From assembly GCA_001600175.1 (NCBI GenBank), contig BCJC01000003.1:1116001-1180000 (forward strand): a DNA stretch of 64,000 bases, given 5' to 3'. Source of the DNA: Erythrobasidium yunnanense. Lineage: Eukaryota; Basidiomycota; Cystobasidiomycetes; Erythrobasidiales; Erythrobasidiaceae. This document shows, in pieces, positions 33,863-46,260 of this stretch (its first letter is position 1; every line of letters begins with the position of its first letter). Below the pieces are notes generated by a model. It made no database searches. It saw only the letters and a list, made by a program, of their open reading frames with translations, and was not told the origin of the DNA. The translations under genes and the position numbers were made by a program.

Positions 33863-35827
33863 TCACCAAGTAAGCTTGCTCTCGAGCTCCATGTTGCTCT
33901 CGGGAGTCATGCCGATGCATGCTCGCAAGAAGTTGACGAGGGCGCTTCGCTGGAAGCCGAAGCCGTTTCTAACTGGCTGGCCAGGCTTGACGAGCGGAGC
34001 CTTGAGCATGTTGCTCAAGAGGGAGAGAATGGAGTACATCGACTCGTATTCTGTGGCTCCGGGTCCCTTGTACTGTACTCGGGTGAAGAGCTCGGCCAGG
34101 ATGGCCAGGTCGAAAATGAGGGGAGTAGCGAGGAGAGAATCTTCGCAGACGTTGTAAATAGAAAGAGTATTCTCTCCACCCATCATAATCTCACTGACGT
34201 ACTCGTCGATGGCACGCTTGGAGTCTGAGAAGCCGAGAGTAAGCACTTGATCGAGGCGAAATAGAACTGCTTTGCGCCTACCTCCAACGTAAGGCATGTA
34301 CTTGATGACGACCAAGTGGTCAGGGTGGTCGGTCTCAACCTTCTTAGAGCCAGGGACCGTAGGCTTGCGCTTGTAGCTGATCGAACAGTAAACGATCAGC
34401 TTTTTTGCGCACTGGAGCTTCCTATAGCGATACTTACAGCAAGTGGTTTGCTTCAACCAGATCGTCGACTACACTGGACTTGCTAATCTCTTTGCTTCCT
34501 GTATGCGAGGGGTCAGCTGGAGTTCAGGAGCCGCTTGTAGGGCGGGGGGAAACTGACTGAATTGAGCAGGAGCCGACAAGTTGGCACCGTCATTGTTTCC
34601 GAGATGGTTGTAGCTTGCAATCGATCGGATACCGAGTCTGCAGCCTGTATCAGCAATCTTTCCGTGCTACAGCTTCACTGCAGCCAGACTCACCCAGAAT
34701 TGACCAAGAACTCGGCAAGAGCAGACTTCAGCTTAGTTTGGCCACTCTGTAGACATAACATCATCGTCAGCAGACGATTCCAGATGTCGGATGAGCAAAG
34801 TCTGACCCACCTTGAAGTCATCGCCAGCGATGAAAGCCTTCTTCTGCTCAGCGAGGTCGATGACACCTGGCACAAAGGTGTTCTGGGGAGCACCATTGAT
34901 GTATGGAGATCCTTCCAAGATACTGGCTAGGGCGAAGAGGGTAGAAGGAGCGATCTCCTCGTGCGAGTTGTCGACAGCTCGAAGGATGTTATCGGCAGTA
35001 TCGTTCACACCAGGGATGATCTCGGCGTATCGCTCAGTGTTGGCCGTCCAGAGTACGATGACCTTGTCGAGCTGGTTGTCAGCCTTGAAATCTCGGATGT
35101 CCTTGCGGATCTGGTTGAGGTGCTCCTTCTTGGTCTTTCCGCCCATGATGTTATCGGCGCGCTCGTCCTGGTTGGCATTGATCCATGTAGGGTAGTAGAT
35201 GGATGGCAGAGGCTTGTAGTGGGCGATGAGGGGACCGACTTGTCTCTGAAGATCGTAGTCGAGAACCTTGGCTCTGTGCATGGCCTGGTCGAGAGGCATG
35301 CCAGAGATATCCCATCCTCCAAGGACGAAGTCGCTGGGATGTACCATGGGCAAAATCTCGCTGAAGGGAATGTTGACATCCTTGCCGGTAGCCTCGTCTA
35401 CTCCGATTCGCAGAGTGGATGCGCGGACCATGGAACCGATGTAGTTGGGTGTCTGAAGACCTTCCTTGGTTCGCCATGTGATGTTCTCTCGGTTGGCATG
35501 GACTGTGGCGGTCAAGGTGGATCCGTTGTTGCCTCCCCAGCCGACAAGCATGAGACCGACTTTGGGTACTTTACGCTCGGTCTTGAAGGTGTACTCCTTG
35601 TTGATGGGAGTAACTTCGTACTTGCCATTGCTGACCTTGACAGAGTCGGAGGTGTAGACGTATTTGGCAGTGATGTGTTCGTCGGTGTACTGGACATTGC
35701 TAGAGTTGACCTTGATAGGCTCAGGATCGCGCTTGGCAGCTGTTGGGTCTACGATAGGGATCGCATGGCTGTGTCCATTACCATTGGCGTGGTAGCCGGT
35801 TCCGTTGGTGATAGGTGCTGATACCAT
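33863..35827 (-). CDS. INO1: Inositol-3-phosphate synthase
   Basis: Cytosolic, NAD-dependent conversion of glucose-6-phosphate to 1L-myo-inositol-1-phosphate, the first step of inositol synthesis. Six exons or so; about 550 residues. Seen: [17 protein letters not shown] (NAD loop), [40 protein letters not shown] joined across the first intron, [27 protein letters not shown] across a later one, [19 protein letters not shown], and the C-terminal [12 protein letters not shown]. Start ATG 35827 (MVSAPITNG). A canonical fungal inositol-responsive element was not evident upstream. Confidence 0.97.
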
Positions 35828-37034
35828 GTTTGCGGATTTAAGCGGGAGATGGAAAGATCCTCTTTAGATAATACTAGGGCTGGGATAGTGGTGGCTTGCG
35901 TAGACACAGGTGACGGTTTGGACTGTAAAAGCATCGGTTTTTGCAAGAGTCAGGTCCGTCAGCCCAAGCTTTCCTCAACGAGACGATCTGAGCGTACAAG
36001 TTCTTCCGGTCTTGTGCTGCAGAGCAAGTCAGCTGAATATACAGATATCATTGCAATACGATAGTGCGTACCATGAAAGTGCGCTCTTGGACTGGGTTGT
36101 TTCAAGAAAAGATGGCCGAGGCTTGAGCTGTTTCGATGGTTTGAGCGTGCGACGAAAGTCTGCTGAAAGGGTTCGCAGATGGCCGTATTAGCTTTCTAAT
36201 GTCGCGACTTCAACTTGCGAACCAGAGCTGCCCACTGTTGTGCTGTTTCGTTGCGGTTTGGTGAGAGCGAAGAAACGGTGAGCGATTTCCCAAGTCGGAG
36301 GGAGGAATGATGTGGCGACGGCACAACCAAGGTACGCACGCAAATACTCCAGGTAGCGATAAGCGTACTTGAATCGTACAGAGTTGCCATGTTATGCAAT
36401 GTCTAGCAGCGCGATGAGGATATATCAAGTAAACAAGTAACCTTGCTTAGTCAGCTTGATCGTCGTCAGACTTGCTGTGTACGCATGCAGTACCACATCA
36501 GCAGGATGAGATAAGTTAGATCAGAACGCGGGATCAGCATAACCTGGTCCCTATCAACCAGGCATTTTGGCGCGCGGACGAAAAACTTCAGTTGAGGCAG
36601 CATATGTTCACTGACAGAAAACGTCTGGCCGATGTGACTCTAAAGTATAATAAAGAGCTTTGTTGGGATAGAAGTGTTGAGCCTCGAGTACAAGTTTGCA
36701 GTTTACAGTGGAGAAAAACCAGGTGTCGACCAAGGGCACGCAAGCTGCCGCAGCCAGTGACCTCTAGAGTTGTGCTGCTGGTTGCGTGAGTTATCTAAGC
36801 ACTATAGATTGCTTTAGCATCGATACGGCATACTAGAAGCGCTCACAGAGCTGTAAGGTATGCGATGACGGGTGTTTACGCGTAGCCGGAGCATGACAAT
36901 GCGATGTGGAGTTGATGACATCGTCGCCAGCTCACATCGTCGTGATTCTCATGCATTACATTCTGAGCACACGTAGGTTCCGGCTCTTGATACTTGTGCG
37001 AAGCCTTTGCTTTCACTCGATAGCCGTATGGTCG
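35828..37034. other. Divergent intergenic region between INO1 and the Asteroid-type gene
   Basis: About 1.2 kb, one of the longest gene-free stretches. Only short open frames without features on either strand. Presumably carries the regulatory sites of INO1 (-) and the XPG-domain gene (+). No tRNA, repeat or recognised element. Confidence 0.5.
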
Positions 37035-39465
37035 ATGGGGATTGTAGGGAAACTCTGAAGATACGGCAGGCATCCTAGCTGATAAGTTTGCAGCGTGGAC
37101 TGTCGTCGTATGCGACATCGCTGGGCTCGCAGCTCTTCCAGCATCGAAGCATCCGTCAAGGCTCGTTAGATAAGCCAGAAATCTTCATCGTTGATGGCAA
37201 TGCTTTCTTGTACCGTATATCCAAAGTAAGCTGAACATCAGCAAGATGAAACAGTCAAGAAAGCTGAAGAAAGTGTTACGAAAGCTCCATGTCGACTGGA
37301 GCAGAGGTGGTGAAAATGCAACTCTGGCAAGAATCGTCAGCGCCTACCTTACAGCTTTCAAGAACATCGGAATACAAGCTGTATTCGTTTGGGATGTCAG
37401 CTACCCTCCTTCCCATCACTCTTTCCATACTGACGACATAACATGCACGAAATAGGGACCGTTTGAGATGGCCAAGTTGGCGACAGTAACTGCTCGTACA
37501 CAGAACAGTATACGTTCGCAGATATCCTACATGCGCGCCGGCCCGTCACTGCGAGCCAATAGAAGCTTCCGATCAGAAGTCTCGACTCTACCTCTTGGAG
37601 CTTTGAAGACTGTTCAATACGCGTTGGAATCGCAGAAAATTGAGCAGATATATTCTGCCGGAGAGGCGGACCCACTCATTGCTGAAGTGGCCATCAAGCG
37701 AAATGCCTATATTGTTAGCCAAGATTCCGATTTCCTCATCACAAATCATGGTTCGAAAGGCTATATTCCTCTAGACTCTCTGGTCCTAAGCTACCAAGAG
37801 ACTTCCGAGCCTACGCCGACTTCTGCGCAGGCCGACGAAGGCGACTGGACCCCAGTCAAGAAAGGCAGAGCGTCTCGTCCGTCTACACCGGTATCTGGTC
37901 GCTCAGACGATACATCGTCGGGAGATATAAGTATCTCGGAAAGACTCAAAAGTAGCACCCAAGCTACCTTCAAGCTGTACACGTCAGCAGCGCTGGCCCT
38001 GCATCTCAAGATCAGGGTATCTATGTTACCACTCGTAGCCGTCCTACTAGGGAACGATCATAACGCACCTTTGATCTACAAGTCTGTCACTGGTGCCACA
38101 AATGGCGTATCTGTCGCTGCAAGCCGTATAGACAGTATCTGCCAGGCATTGCGCAAGTATTGGCCCGCCTTCGAAAAAAAGCAAGATACACATGGCCTTA
38201 CAGACTATATACTCAAGGTCATCAACGAAGTCCGAGACTTCATCGTTTCGGAGCGCGAGATGCTAAATATGGCCGAGAGATGCGTGACCTCGCTCAGCCA
38301 GTATGCCACTCCAGCGCTGCCTGCGTTAGCATCGCTACCAAGTGAAGCCTCAGAGTCAGCCCTGCACGTGTTCGTTCCTTCGACGGAGGAGTCTGGAAGC
38401 GAAGCCGATGCCCTGATTAAGACCCGCTTTCTCAACGCCTATGAGACTGGCAAGCTATCTCGAGAGACGCTCCAAGTACTTTGTTCGGGTATATATATGC
38501 GTCAAGCATGTCTCGAAGATCCGGATCAGCAGAGCTGTACCATCAGCTGCGGTCGCGAGCTTAGACGCTGGGTTTGGGCGCTGCTGCACGAAAGCATCGG
38601 CATACTCCAGGTAGAAAAGCATAACTTACTCGAACTCGAGGTTTCAAGTGGAGATGAAGAGGTTGAGGAGGAGAAAGCCGCCAAGACGGAGCCTGAGCAG
38701 ACTTCTGCACCCGTGGTCATCGAGTATGTGCGGCGCAGCGCGACCCTATCTGCGGAAGAGCTGGAGATCTCAGACGTATCCTCACTTCTACCTCCTGAAC
38801 TCGCCTCTTCTGGGCCTGTGCTAGCGCGATCTACCTCAGACCGCTTTCACATCTTCCTCCATGCCACCTTTGCTTTGACGGACGGTCTCAAGCAGCTCAC
38901 CGGGCCTCATATCCCTCTCATCGGCGTGATATGTGCCATCAGATACCTTACAATCACTCTGCAAGGTTCGAAGACACAGGCTTGGACTGCTCAGATACGG
39001 CTAGCAGCACTAGCGACAGCTTTCCTGGTCTTAAAGGGATGCAACGCGAAGCTAGAAGAGCAAGAACTACCCACAGATGCCTCTATACAGCGCTCCGCAC
39101 AACTCGTCAGCGCACTACATGCGGTTCGCTTATTGTCGGAAGCTCTGCTGTTGACCTCGGTTGTTGAAGCACCGGAGAGGCTCTTCGAGGGTAGTCTCTT
39201 CCATCACCTGCTCGAGATGGACAGGAAAGGCGTACATGCTGTCGTGGAGGCTGAGAAGCTCCCCTGGCAGGGCTTTGAGGACTGCTTAGCTCTGCTTGAG
39301 CAGGGTCTGCCCAAGGAAGCCGAGTTCACGCAGAAGAGTATGGACAGGTCCAAGCGCAAGAAGACGAGGGATCAGCTGCAGAAAAGTGCAGGTAACATGG
39401 CCGCATTCGCTAGTTTCGGGAATGCATTGAAGCCTAAGAATCCGTTTGAGATGCTGGCAATATAA
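37035..39465 (+). CDS. Asteroid-like XPG-domain nuclease
   Basis: Structure-specific nuclease superfamily (FEN1/XPG/ASTE1); the cellular role in fungi is unclear. Four exons (37035-37043, 37094-37225, 37255-37395, 37456-39465), 763 residues. The first coding exon is 9 nt (Met-Gly-Ile), giving the family start MGIRGLSSYATSLG only after splicing. Seen: IFIVDGNAFLYR (first acidic residue), AVFVWDGPFEMAK across intron 3, the acidic cluster SAGEADPLIAEVAIK with IVSQDSDFLI, and MLPLVAVLLGNDH (helix-hairpin entry). The C-terminal half is helical, ending in a basic RSKRKKTRDQLQKS. Intron 2 is only 29 nt. Confidence 0.85.
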
Positions 39466-39683
39466 GTAGCAGTACATCGTTGTTGTCTATAGTCATATCT
39501 ACGCATCATTAGTGCAGTAAACCTGTTATCAGCCCAGACTTCAGCTGTCATCACTCTGCTCAAGTTCGATACGACTGGGAAGGGCTTCGGCTCGCGCGCT
39601 TTGAAGGACATCAACGACGTAAATACAGTCTTCGCATACATCCATCATCATCTTATACCTCCTTGCTGCTGCTGGACGTCGCC

Positions 39684-40293
39684 ATGACCCGTACGCTTCA
39701 AGCTTCTCTCGGCCGCTTTCAGCTGTAAACAACAGACTGACTTGCGTTGCTTGGCCTACAGGGGGCAATCAGTAATGAAGGCGCTCTTACTATGTCGGGC
39801 TTGACTGACTTCTCGGCTCCCGCATCGTTCTCATCGACTTTTCGTTTTCCTACGACCTGCTCGTCCCATCTGAAAGGCGCGAGAACGACAGACTTCGTGC
39901 GCAGAAGAAGGTATATATGAGATCACAGTTGCTCCTCCATTCTTGTCTTGTCTAACTCTTAAACGCCAATTCCTACGCTTTCGATCCCGATTTCACCACT
40001 TCTCACTCTATACAGGCCGGCAAACCAGCCAATAATGAAAGCAATACAGCACTCACTAAGCGCAAAGAGTCAGATGCAGAGTGAGCCTTTCTCCAGGCCT
40101 TAAGCCTCTACCATGCTGACTTGCACATCACAGAATAATGCGAGCGAAACAGGCCGTAAGCTGCTCGTACCTGCTGCAGATACGTGGTATATCATATACT
40201 CACTTACTGACTCATGATTCGCAGGCCGCGTTAGCCAAGAAGGAGGCAGCAGCAGCCGGCGGTGGGACAGCGCCGGCAAAGGCAAAATCTTGA
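39684..40293 (+). CDS. SERF/4F5-family small basic protein
   Basis: Six coding exons: 39684-39690, 39762-39771, 39877-39910, 40016-40080, 40134-40155, 40225-40293. Together they make 68 residues beginning MTRGNQRENDRLRAQKKAG and ending GTAPAKAKS. The MTRGNQRE start is diagnostic of SERF/4F5, proteins that bind acidic clients and promote amyloid conversion in animals and yeast Hero-like roles. It is recovered only if the first two coding exons are 7 and 10 nt long, each with GT-AG borders. The middle ESDAEIMRAKQAALAKKEA is the usual charged helix. A minus-strand frame over 39541-39768 overlaps exon 1; I favour the SERF reading. Confidence 0.85.
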
Positions 40294-40781
40294 CAACCTC
40301 CCTGTCATCTCATTCGCAACACTGCATACCGCAACACCTAGACAATCGTTCTTTACGTAGTGTGTGTTGTCGTAACAGGTATCTTTACCACTTAGGTAGT
40401 AACGGTCAAAGCATGTTACCATCCTGCCTGTATAGCTGAAGTAGCCCACCTCTGAGCTGCTAACTGATCCCTGGCAAGTCGGCCTTCAACAAGACGTCTC
40501 CAAGGGCTCAAATAGGACTGGTCATGCTCGGAATCGAAGCCCGGACAAGTTTCCACAAGAGACCGATTCACGGGTCTGTAACGGTACATAGCGAGCTCAG
40601 TCCCGCGCAATTACGGCCAGTAAACGAAGACAGCCCTTATCCGAGGGCCGGCACCTGTCAACACAGCCCAGGACAAAGGTCGCGATGTCCTCGTATCTGC
40701 TGCGTCATACACTGAGCTTTACGTGACGATAATCACCTGGACTCCATTCATCACTGCTGGTCAGTATCATTATTCGACAGC
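40294..40781. other. Intergenic region, no gene seen
   Basis: Lies between SERF and the unknown gene at 40782 (both +). I checked for tRNA boxes: GGAATCGAAGCCC at about 40,530 resembles a B box but no cloverleaf stems fit. Short open frames only. Confidence 0.5.
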
Positions 40782-43134
40782 ATGGCCGCTCAGGTCGCCA
40801 TGCATCGTCCCCATCAATCAAGGCACGCACCTTTGGGACCGCTCAACATGGCCGCGGTTCCGCGACATCCCCACTTTAGCACGCCAAATGGTCAAGTGAA
40901 ACTAAAGGCAGGCAGTCTATCCCGAGGCCCAGGTCTGCAGGCATCAGGCCGCGGGCTCCCCTCGAACAAGGCCATGGCGGCTCAAACCATGGACGTACGG
41001 TCAATTGGATCTCTTAAGGCACCTCTAGATCGGGATCGCACTCCGAGTTCTGATCTAGCATCCGCTGCGAACAGGAGCTCGGCGGCAGCGCGACAGCGAC
41101 AACCTGGAGGAGCTGGGTAAGCTCAAAGGCATTTTTGGCGGAAGTGAGCCGGACGATACTTACACTTGGTATTGCTACAGATCTGTACCTGATTATGGCA
41201 ATCCTATCATAGCAGACTACCGACGCAAAGTCGCAAATGCATTCGGGTTCACGTTCGTCAACGGAGTTCGCCGACCACTCACGAAACCCGAGGAAATAGA
41301 AGGACAGTACGCTGCATTTGAGGAAGCAAGAGAATGCTTACCAGCTTCGAACATGGTTAAGCTCCATGCGCGGGACATACTACTTGCAAGAAGGCGGTAT
41401 CTGCTTGTGCAGTTGGAGAAGAGCGCACAAATGGCAAAAGCCAGTAAGAATGCTGGGCGACCAGTACAGGCTGATGGCCGTCCTGCAAGGCCTACTGCTA
41501 GATCATCTTCCTCCTCTGGTACGAGTTGGCAATCGTCCAGCGACCCTATGCACGACAGTTCCTGGACGGTGTATTGCAAGACTATCGAAGACGCTTTTCT
41601 CAAAGCAATCAAGAACCATGGCAAGGCTCATAAGGGATGTACTTACGATGGTGAGCTTCCTTGTGAGGAATGGCTCGACATTATGCAAGACTGCGGTGGT
41701 CAACCTAGCCATCAAGACTATGAAGAACATGCGCAAGCTCATCCTCATTGCTCTCTAGAGGGCAGCCGGTCATGTGCGGCATGGCTACAATGGTCACGGG
41801 AACTGCGCGAAAGCTTACAGGGCCAAGTCGAAACCCTCTATGTCGCGGAGCAAGACATACAGCGTGCGCGTGCTTGCATCTTCGCGATTTGCAGAAACGC
41901 TGGAATGCTGCCTTTCATCCGCGATTACAATCGAAAGCTGAAGGCCAAGAAGTACCTCTGCAGGGATGGTTCGCAGCGAAGGATCACTCTAGACAGAGAG
42001 GAGCTGAATGGCTGGCGAGAAGAGATTGAAAACATAATCGCCATAGCTTACAAGCACAAGAAAAGTATTGACGCAGCCTTGGCTGAGTTTCAAGGGCGTA
42101 CAGTCTGGAGGCAGTTGGGAGAACCTGAAAGACAATATCTCAAGCGATACTTCAAGCTCAATCCCAAGACATGTCGAATACACGAGGAGCCGAGTGAATA
42201 CCTGGCTCCTAGCGGGTCTACCCGGGCGCCCTCTTCTGCTGTTAGCTCTTCGGCTCAGACATATGCGTGGACCGCAATGGGAGTCCCGGAAGATCAGCAA
42301 GACGCCCTACGGGCGGTTCTAGCAGAGCGAGCAGCTATACAGAAGGAGCGCATACAGAAGGAACGCAAGAAGAAGTTGAAAATGAAGCAATGGATCAACA
42401 AAACGAACCTGAATGTGCCAGAAGTGCAGGCAGCCATGGTACATCCCAAAGATACTGCAATGCCCGCAGCTATAGCGCAGACCCTTCAGCACATGCAGAC
42501 TTGGGAGAAACATCGGAAGGATGTGGTTCCGCCAATGCCAAGCAGAAATGATGCGCCGAGCTCTGCATCGTCTTCTTCTTCGAGCAGGAGCTCGGGCAGC
42601 AGCTCAGATCGTAGCGGCTCTAGATCAGGCAGCGGGTCGCGAACAGGGGGCACACCATCTGGCTCATCAACTACCTCCAGGTCGAAAAAGTCGGACAGAG
42701 GCGAGTATAACCAGTTGGCGTCAGTTGCTCTGGGAGAAGACCACATCAATCCTGGCGGAATCGTCAATGAATATCTGGAAGACTTGAACGAGTATAAGAA
42801 CGATGACTACGATGATGATGAGGGGTATGATGACGAAGAGTACGATGGCGAGGAGTTCGATGGGGGCGATACCGAAGCACTCTTCGAGGAGATGCGCCAG
42901 TCTCGCCAGCCTCAACGGCCTGTGAGCCTACCTTTTCTACTGATCTATCTTGACACTGACACAGCTTTGTCTAGCGTATGAGCGGCAAGCATGAACAGCT
43001 ACCAATGGCTCCAAGATACGACGATGGCTATGGCTCCATGTCGTCTGCTACCGATGTCACGTCGGGCGATACCGGTGCGGCTTATCAGGAAGCTGGCCAG
43101 CGCTACCCTACAGGCAGAAGTCGCAAACGCTGAG
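40782..43134 (+). CDS. Hypothetical protein, about 720 residues, acidic Ser-rich C-terminus
   Basis: Three exons (ATG 40782; introns near 41,118-41,181 and 42,924-42,974; TGA 43132-43134). The N-terminal ~110 residues are basic and probably disordered. A globular mid part (VPDYGNPIIADYRRKVANAF, EEARECLPASNMVKLHARD) has several Cys/His (CTYDGELPCEEWLDIMQDCG, HPHCSLEGSRSCAAW) that could bind metal, and long helices follow (for example AIQKERIQKERKKKLKMKQW). The C-terminus has a Ser/Gly run and an Asp/Glu/Tyr-rich stretch (YDDDEGYDDEEYDGEEFDGG). No domain recognised; nuclear, chromatin-type composition is only an impression. Confidence 0.7.
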
Positions 43135-43258
43135 CAGTGTAGCTGATTGTAGTATTAGATGGCTGCTAGCCTGGAACGAAGTATGATACAGGAGTCACAG
43201 AGTGCTTGCTGTCTATCTGCGGTAACTTGCACGAATGGGTATGAATCTGCAGTCACAC

Positions 43259-44586
43259 CTATACTTGCAGTTGTATTTGTGAGCTTGATTGGTCGACATC
43301 CATCTGCTCTTTTTGGTGCGTTGCGACCGAGTCGTTCACTCCTTTCACATTCTTCTGTTCGACGATTCGTCCCAGCTCTTCAAGAATAGCCCTCCCACCC
43401 TTCTGTATCAACCATTGAGCCATCTCACATCCCAAGGACACCGCTTCCGCTTTCGAGTATATCTGTCTTGAAACTTCATGTTCGATAACGCGCGTTCCGT
43501 CGAGAGACGCGATGATCGCTCGTAACGCCAACGGACGTTCTCCAAGGTACTTTGCTTGATCTGTTTCTTTCCCTCTCGCTGGAGGCAAGAATTGCGTCTC
43601 GACTCCAACTGGTACTGAGCATCCTCCTTCTAGCTCATGCAGCATTGCCCGTTCACAGCTCGTCCGCCAGTCTGTTTCGAGATGATTGAGTGTGCTGACG
43701 ATCTTCCTCATACGTTCGTCCTGTGACCTGATCTCAATGCCTATCGCTCCTTGACCGACTGCGTGTAGCATGATTGGCGATTGCAGGTAGGCGGAGATAC
43801 GGTCGGATTGCCCAGACCTGATGAGACCAGCAGAAGCAAGGATGAGAGCATCATAAGGTCCGTCTTCTGCATCAAGCTTGTTTAAGCGGGTATCACTATA
43901 AATTGATGGCGGACTCAGCATGGTTCATAGAAGGAAGTGGATAGCCAGAAAGCCTACATATTTCCTCGTACATCCTTGAATGTTAGATGTGGATACCTCC
44001 TCCGCATCTGTGCTACCCTCCTCACGCTTGATGATCCGACACAAGCTCCGTCAGGAAGATCTTCAAAGCTTTTCCACGGTTTCCCAGACTTTGCGACCAG
44101 CGCATCTCGAGGGTCTTCTCTTTCTAATGTTGCTGCAATCTCGCATTCTTTTGGCAAGGTGGTAGGGACGTCCTTCAAGCTGTGAACAAGCATGTCGACA
44201 GTATCGTCCAGAAGAGCCACTTCGAGATCTTGCGTCCATAGAGCTTTGCCTCCCATCAGATACAGCGGCTGCGTCTTGTTGCGATCCCCTTGCGTGCTCA
44301 TGGGCACCAGGACGAATGTGGATTCTGGAAATTCGCTTTCGAGGCCGTCCTTGACCTTTGTCGCACCGGCTCAGGATGAAGACAGTCAATTCTTGCATTT
44401 GATACTTACAAGATTCGCCTGAATGAGTGCGAGCATGCTGGCTCTCGTTCCGATGCGAACGACATGCTGGCCATTGCCATTTTCCCGGTGCGCGTCGAGG
44501 TCGATGCTTCTGATGGCCTGCTGCAGCGACGGATTCCTCGATATTGCAGGAAGGAATGCAGAAGACTTGGTCGTATGGCTCTCCAT
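43259..44586 (-). CDS. HEM3: Porphobilinogen deaminase (hydroxymethylbilane synthase)
   Basis: Links four porphobilinogen units into hydroxymethylbilane in heme synthesis (cytosol). Four exons, about 390 residues. Seen: VRIGTRASMLALIQANL, VPMSTQGDRN, GGKALWTQDLEVALL, DMLVHSLKDVPTTLP, REDPRDAL, GSSSVRRVAQMRRRYP, YDALILASAGL, and the cofactor-attachment loop ELEGGCSVPVGVE with the conserved Cys. Start ATG at 44586 (MESHTTKSS), giving a 40-residue N-terminal extension before the core. The C-terminus is acidic and Gln-rich. Confidence 0.95.
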
Positions 44587-44749
44587 CTGCTCGGAAGTGG
44601 ACTGGAGACAAGAAAGCCGATGACAATTCAGACGGTAGGTATAGATACTGTAATTCCATATGGCAACTATAAACAACGACATTACTGCAAATCGAAGGAA
44701 CTAGCGCAAAAACAAGTTTCGTCTGCATGCCGATTTGTTTCCTTCAAGA

Positions 44750-46056
44750 TCAGTTAGAGGAAGACTCGCCAGTGTACGTTGTACGTAGCTTGCCCAGCTC
44801 TTCGTCATACTCAGCAAGATTCCAAGGTCTTGTCTCGAAGATCTTCAGCATTTGTGCACCAATGGGAGTGTCAAACCAGGATTCCCGAGCATTATGGATG
44901 CCGAAGTCGAAGAGCATTTCCTGTAGCGAGCAGGTCTCGAGCGCATCCCATGTTGTGAAAGGCCCCATCTCGGATATGATGCACGAATTACCAAAGTCGA
45001 AAATCGTAAAGTCCAGTGTATGCCCGTGCCTTCTGACCCGTATATTGCGACTTGCAAGGTCCACAGATGCTACATCGAGGCGGTGTATCTCGATTAAAGT
45101 GAGAAGGAGAGGAATACACTGTGAGCGAGACCGCTATCAGCTCACGCTCTGTCTTAGCATGCACTTCGGCTGCATAACGTACAAGAGTGTCTTTGGCGTT
45201 GAGCTGCCTTCTTAATCCCATATCCCACCAAAGGTAATCTAAGGTATGAAAGCCGTCCTCCTGGCTGAGATATTCCATGACATGACCGATCACAGTTTGT
45301 CCAGGTGCGAGAGTGAACTGGAAGCAAGTTGGGGAAGGCACGTAAGCAGACATGAGATTGACACGCCCTTATTGCTCACTTTGTAGAAGCCATAGGACCA
45401 TGGGACGATGGAGCCTTGTGCGCTTTGTAGTTTTGAGTAGGCTCTCGCTTCTTCAACAACACTTGATCGCTCTGGAAACGATGCTGCATCCTCCCAATCG
45501 AGCTCACTCCCTCCATCTATATACTCGCAATAGAACTTGACGCATAATGAATGTTTGCCGTTCTTAGCCGTCCAGACTTCGACCTGAGTCTCGTCGTTGG
45601 AATGTAGGCATGCCACAAGCTCGAGGGATGGTACGATGGCCTTCACAGTACGTATTTGCAGGGAAAGGAGAGGTAGAAGTGGCCTGCTTTCCTGAAGGAT
45701 GCCAGCGGAGGGCGAGGTGAGGACGGATCGCACAGAGTCGCTGCTCAAGAAAGGCTCATCATGCCAATCCAGTCTCTGGCCCTCCTTGAGTATCGTTACC
45801 ATAGGAAATCGAGACGAATCGCTAGAGGGAATAGTCGCGGACTGAAGGGCAAACTCTGCAGCCGGCCTCGACCGCTGGGGGTCGTGAAAAAGAAAACTGG
45901 CACCCAATGCTGGCTGGCCATCTCGCGTATGACCACATGTATGCGCCCACACGTAGCGTCCTTCCTCCACGCACAGCCCAGCGCATGGCTTCGGCAAACA
46001 TCCTTAAGCTTCCAAGTCTACGCCTTGTTGATCATGTGCGCGACATCATCCCGCAT
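44750..46056 (-). CDS. Divergent protein kinase-like protein
   Basis: Three or four exons; about 400 residues, 5' end uncertain (ATG 46056 proposed, with a short intron just after it). The N-terminal ~130 residues carry ILKEGQRLDWHDEPFLSS. The kinase-like fold then shows a candidate ATP-binding Lys in HSLCVKFYCEY, a hinge-like GHVMEYLSQEDGF, a catalytic-loop equivalent HRLDVASVDLASRNIRV (Asp in VDL, Asn in RN) and DFGNS as the Mg-binding DFG. The loop is completed by removing a 43-nt intron with a weak GTCTCG donor. It resembles the expanded lineage-specific kinase-like proteins of basidiomycetes; substrate unknown. Transcribed divergently from the gene at 46261. Confidence 0.65.
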
Positions 46057-46260
46057 AGTCGCAATTGACAGGTAATCGTTTTACTGCACGACACTCGGCA
46101 GCGAAACACATAGCCCACGCATCAACGCTCTCTCGACAGTATGTGTCAGACTTGTTTCGTAGAGCGTGGCGCTTTATCCTAATGAGTGGGCTTCCAAGCA
46201 CTCGCTGTTAGCACTGCAGGTGCTTGTCGCCTCTTCTCTACTGCCCTAAGTCACTTGAAA

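Noticed and set aside
34961-35821. Plus-strand open frame (286 codons) opposite INO1
   Set aside because: Reads antisense to highly conserved INO1 codons; no independent features.
39541-39768. Minus-strand frame of about 75 residues with MMMDVCEDCIYVVDV
   Set aside because: Overlaps the SERF first exon and intron; no start context, no family match. It could be the last exon of an unseen gene, but the SERF reading explains the sequence better.
40520-40620. tRNA-like B box (GGAATCGAAGCCC)
   Set aside because: No A box, no matching stems on either strand.
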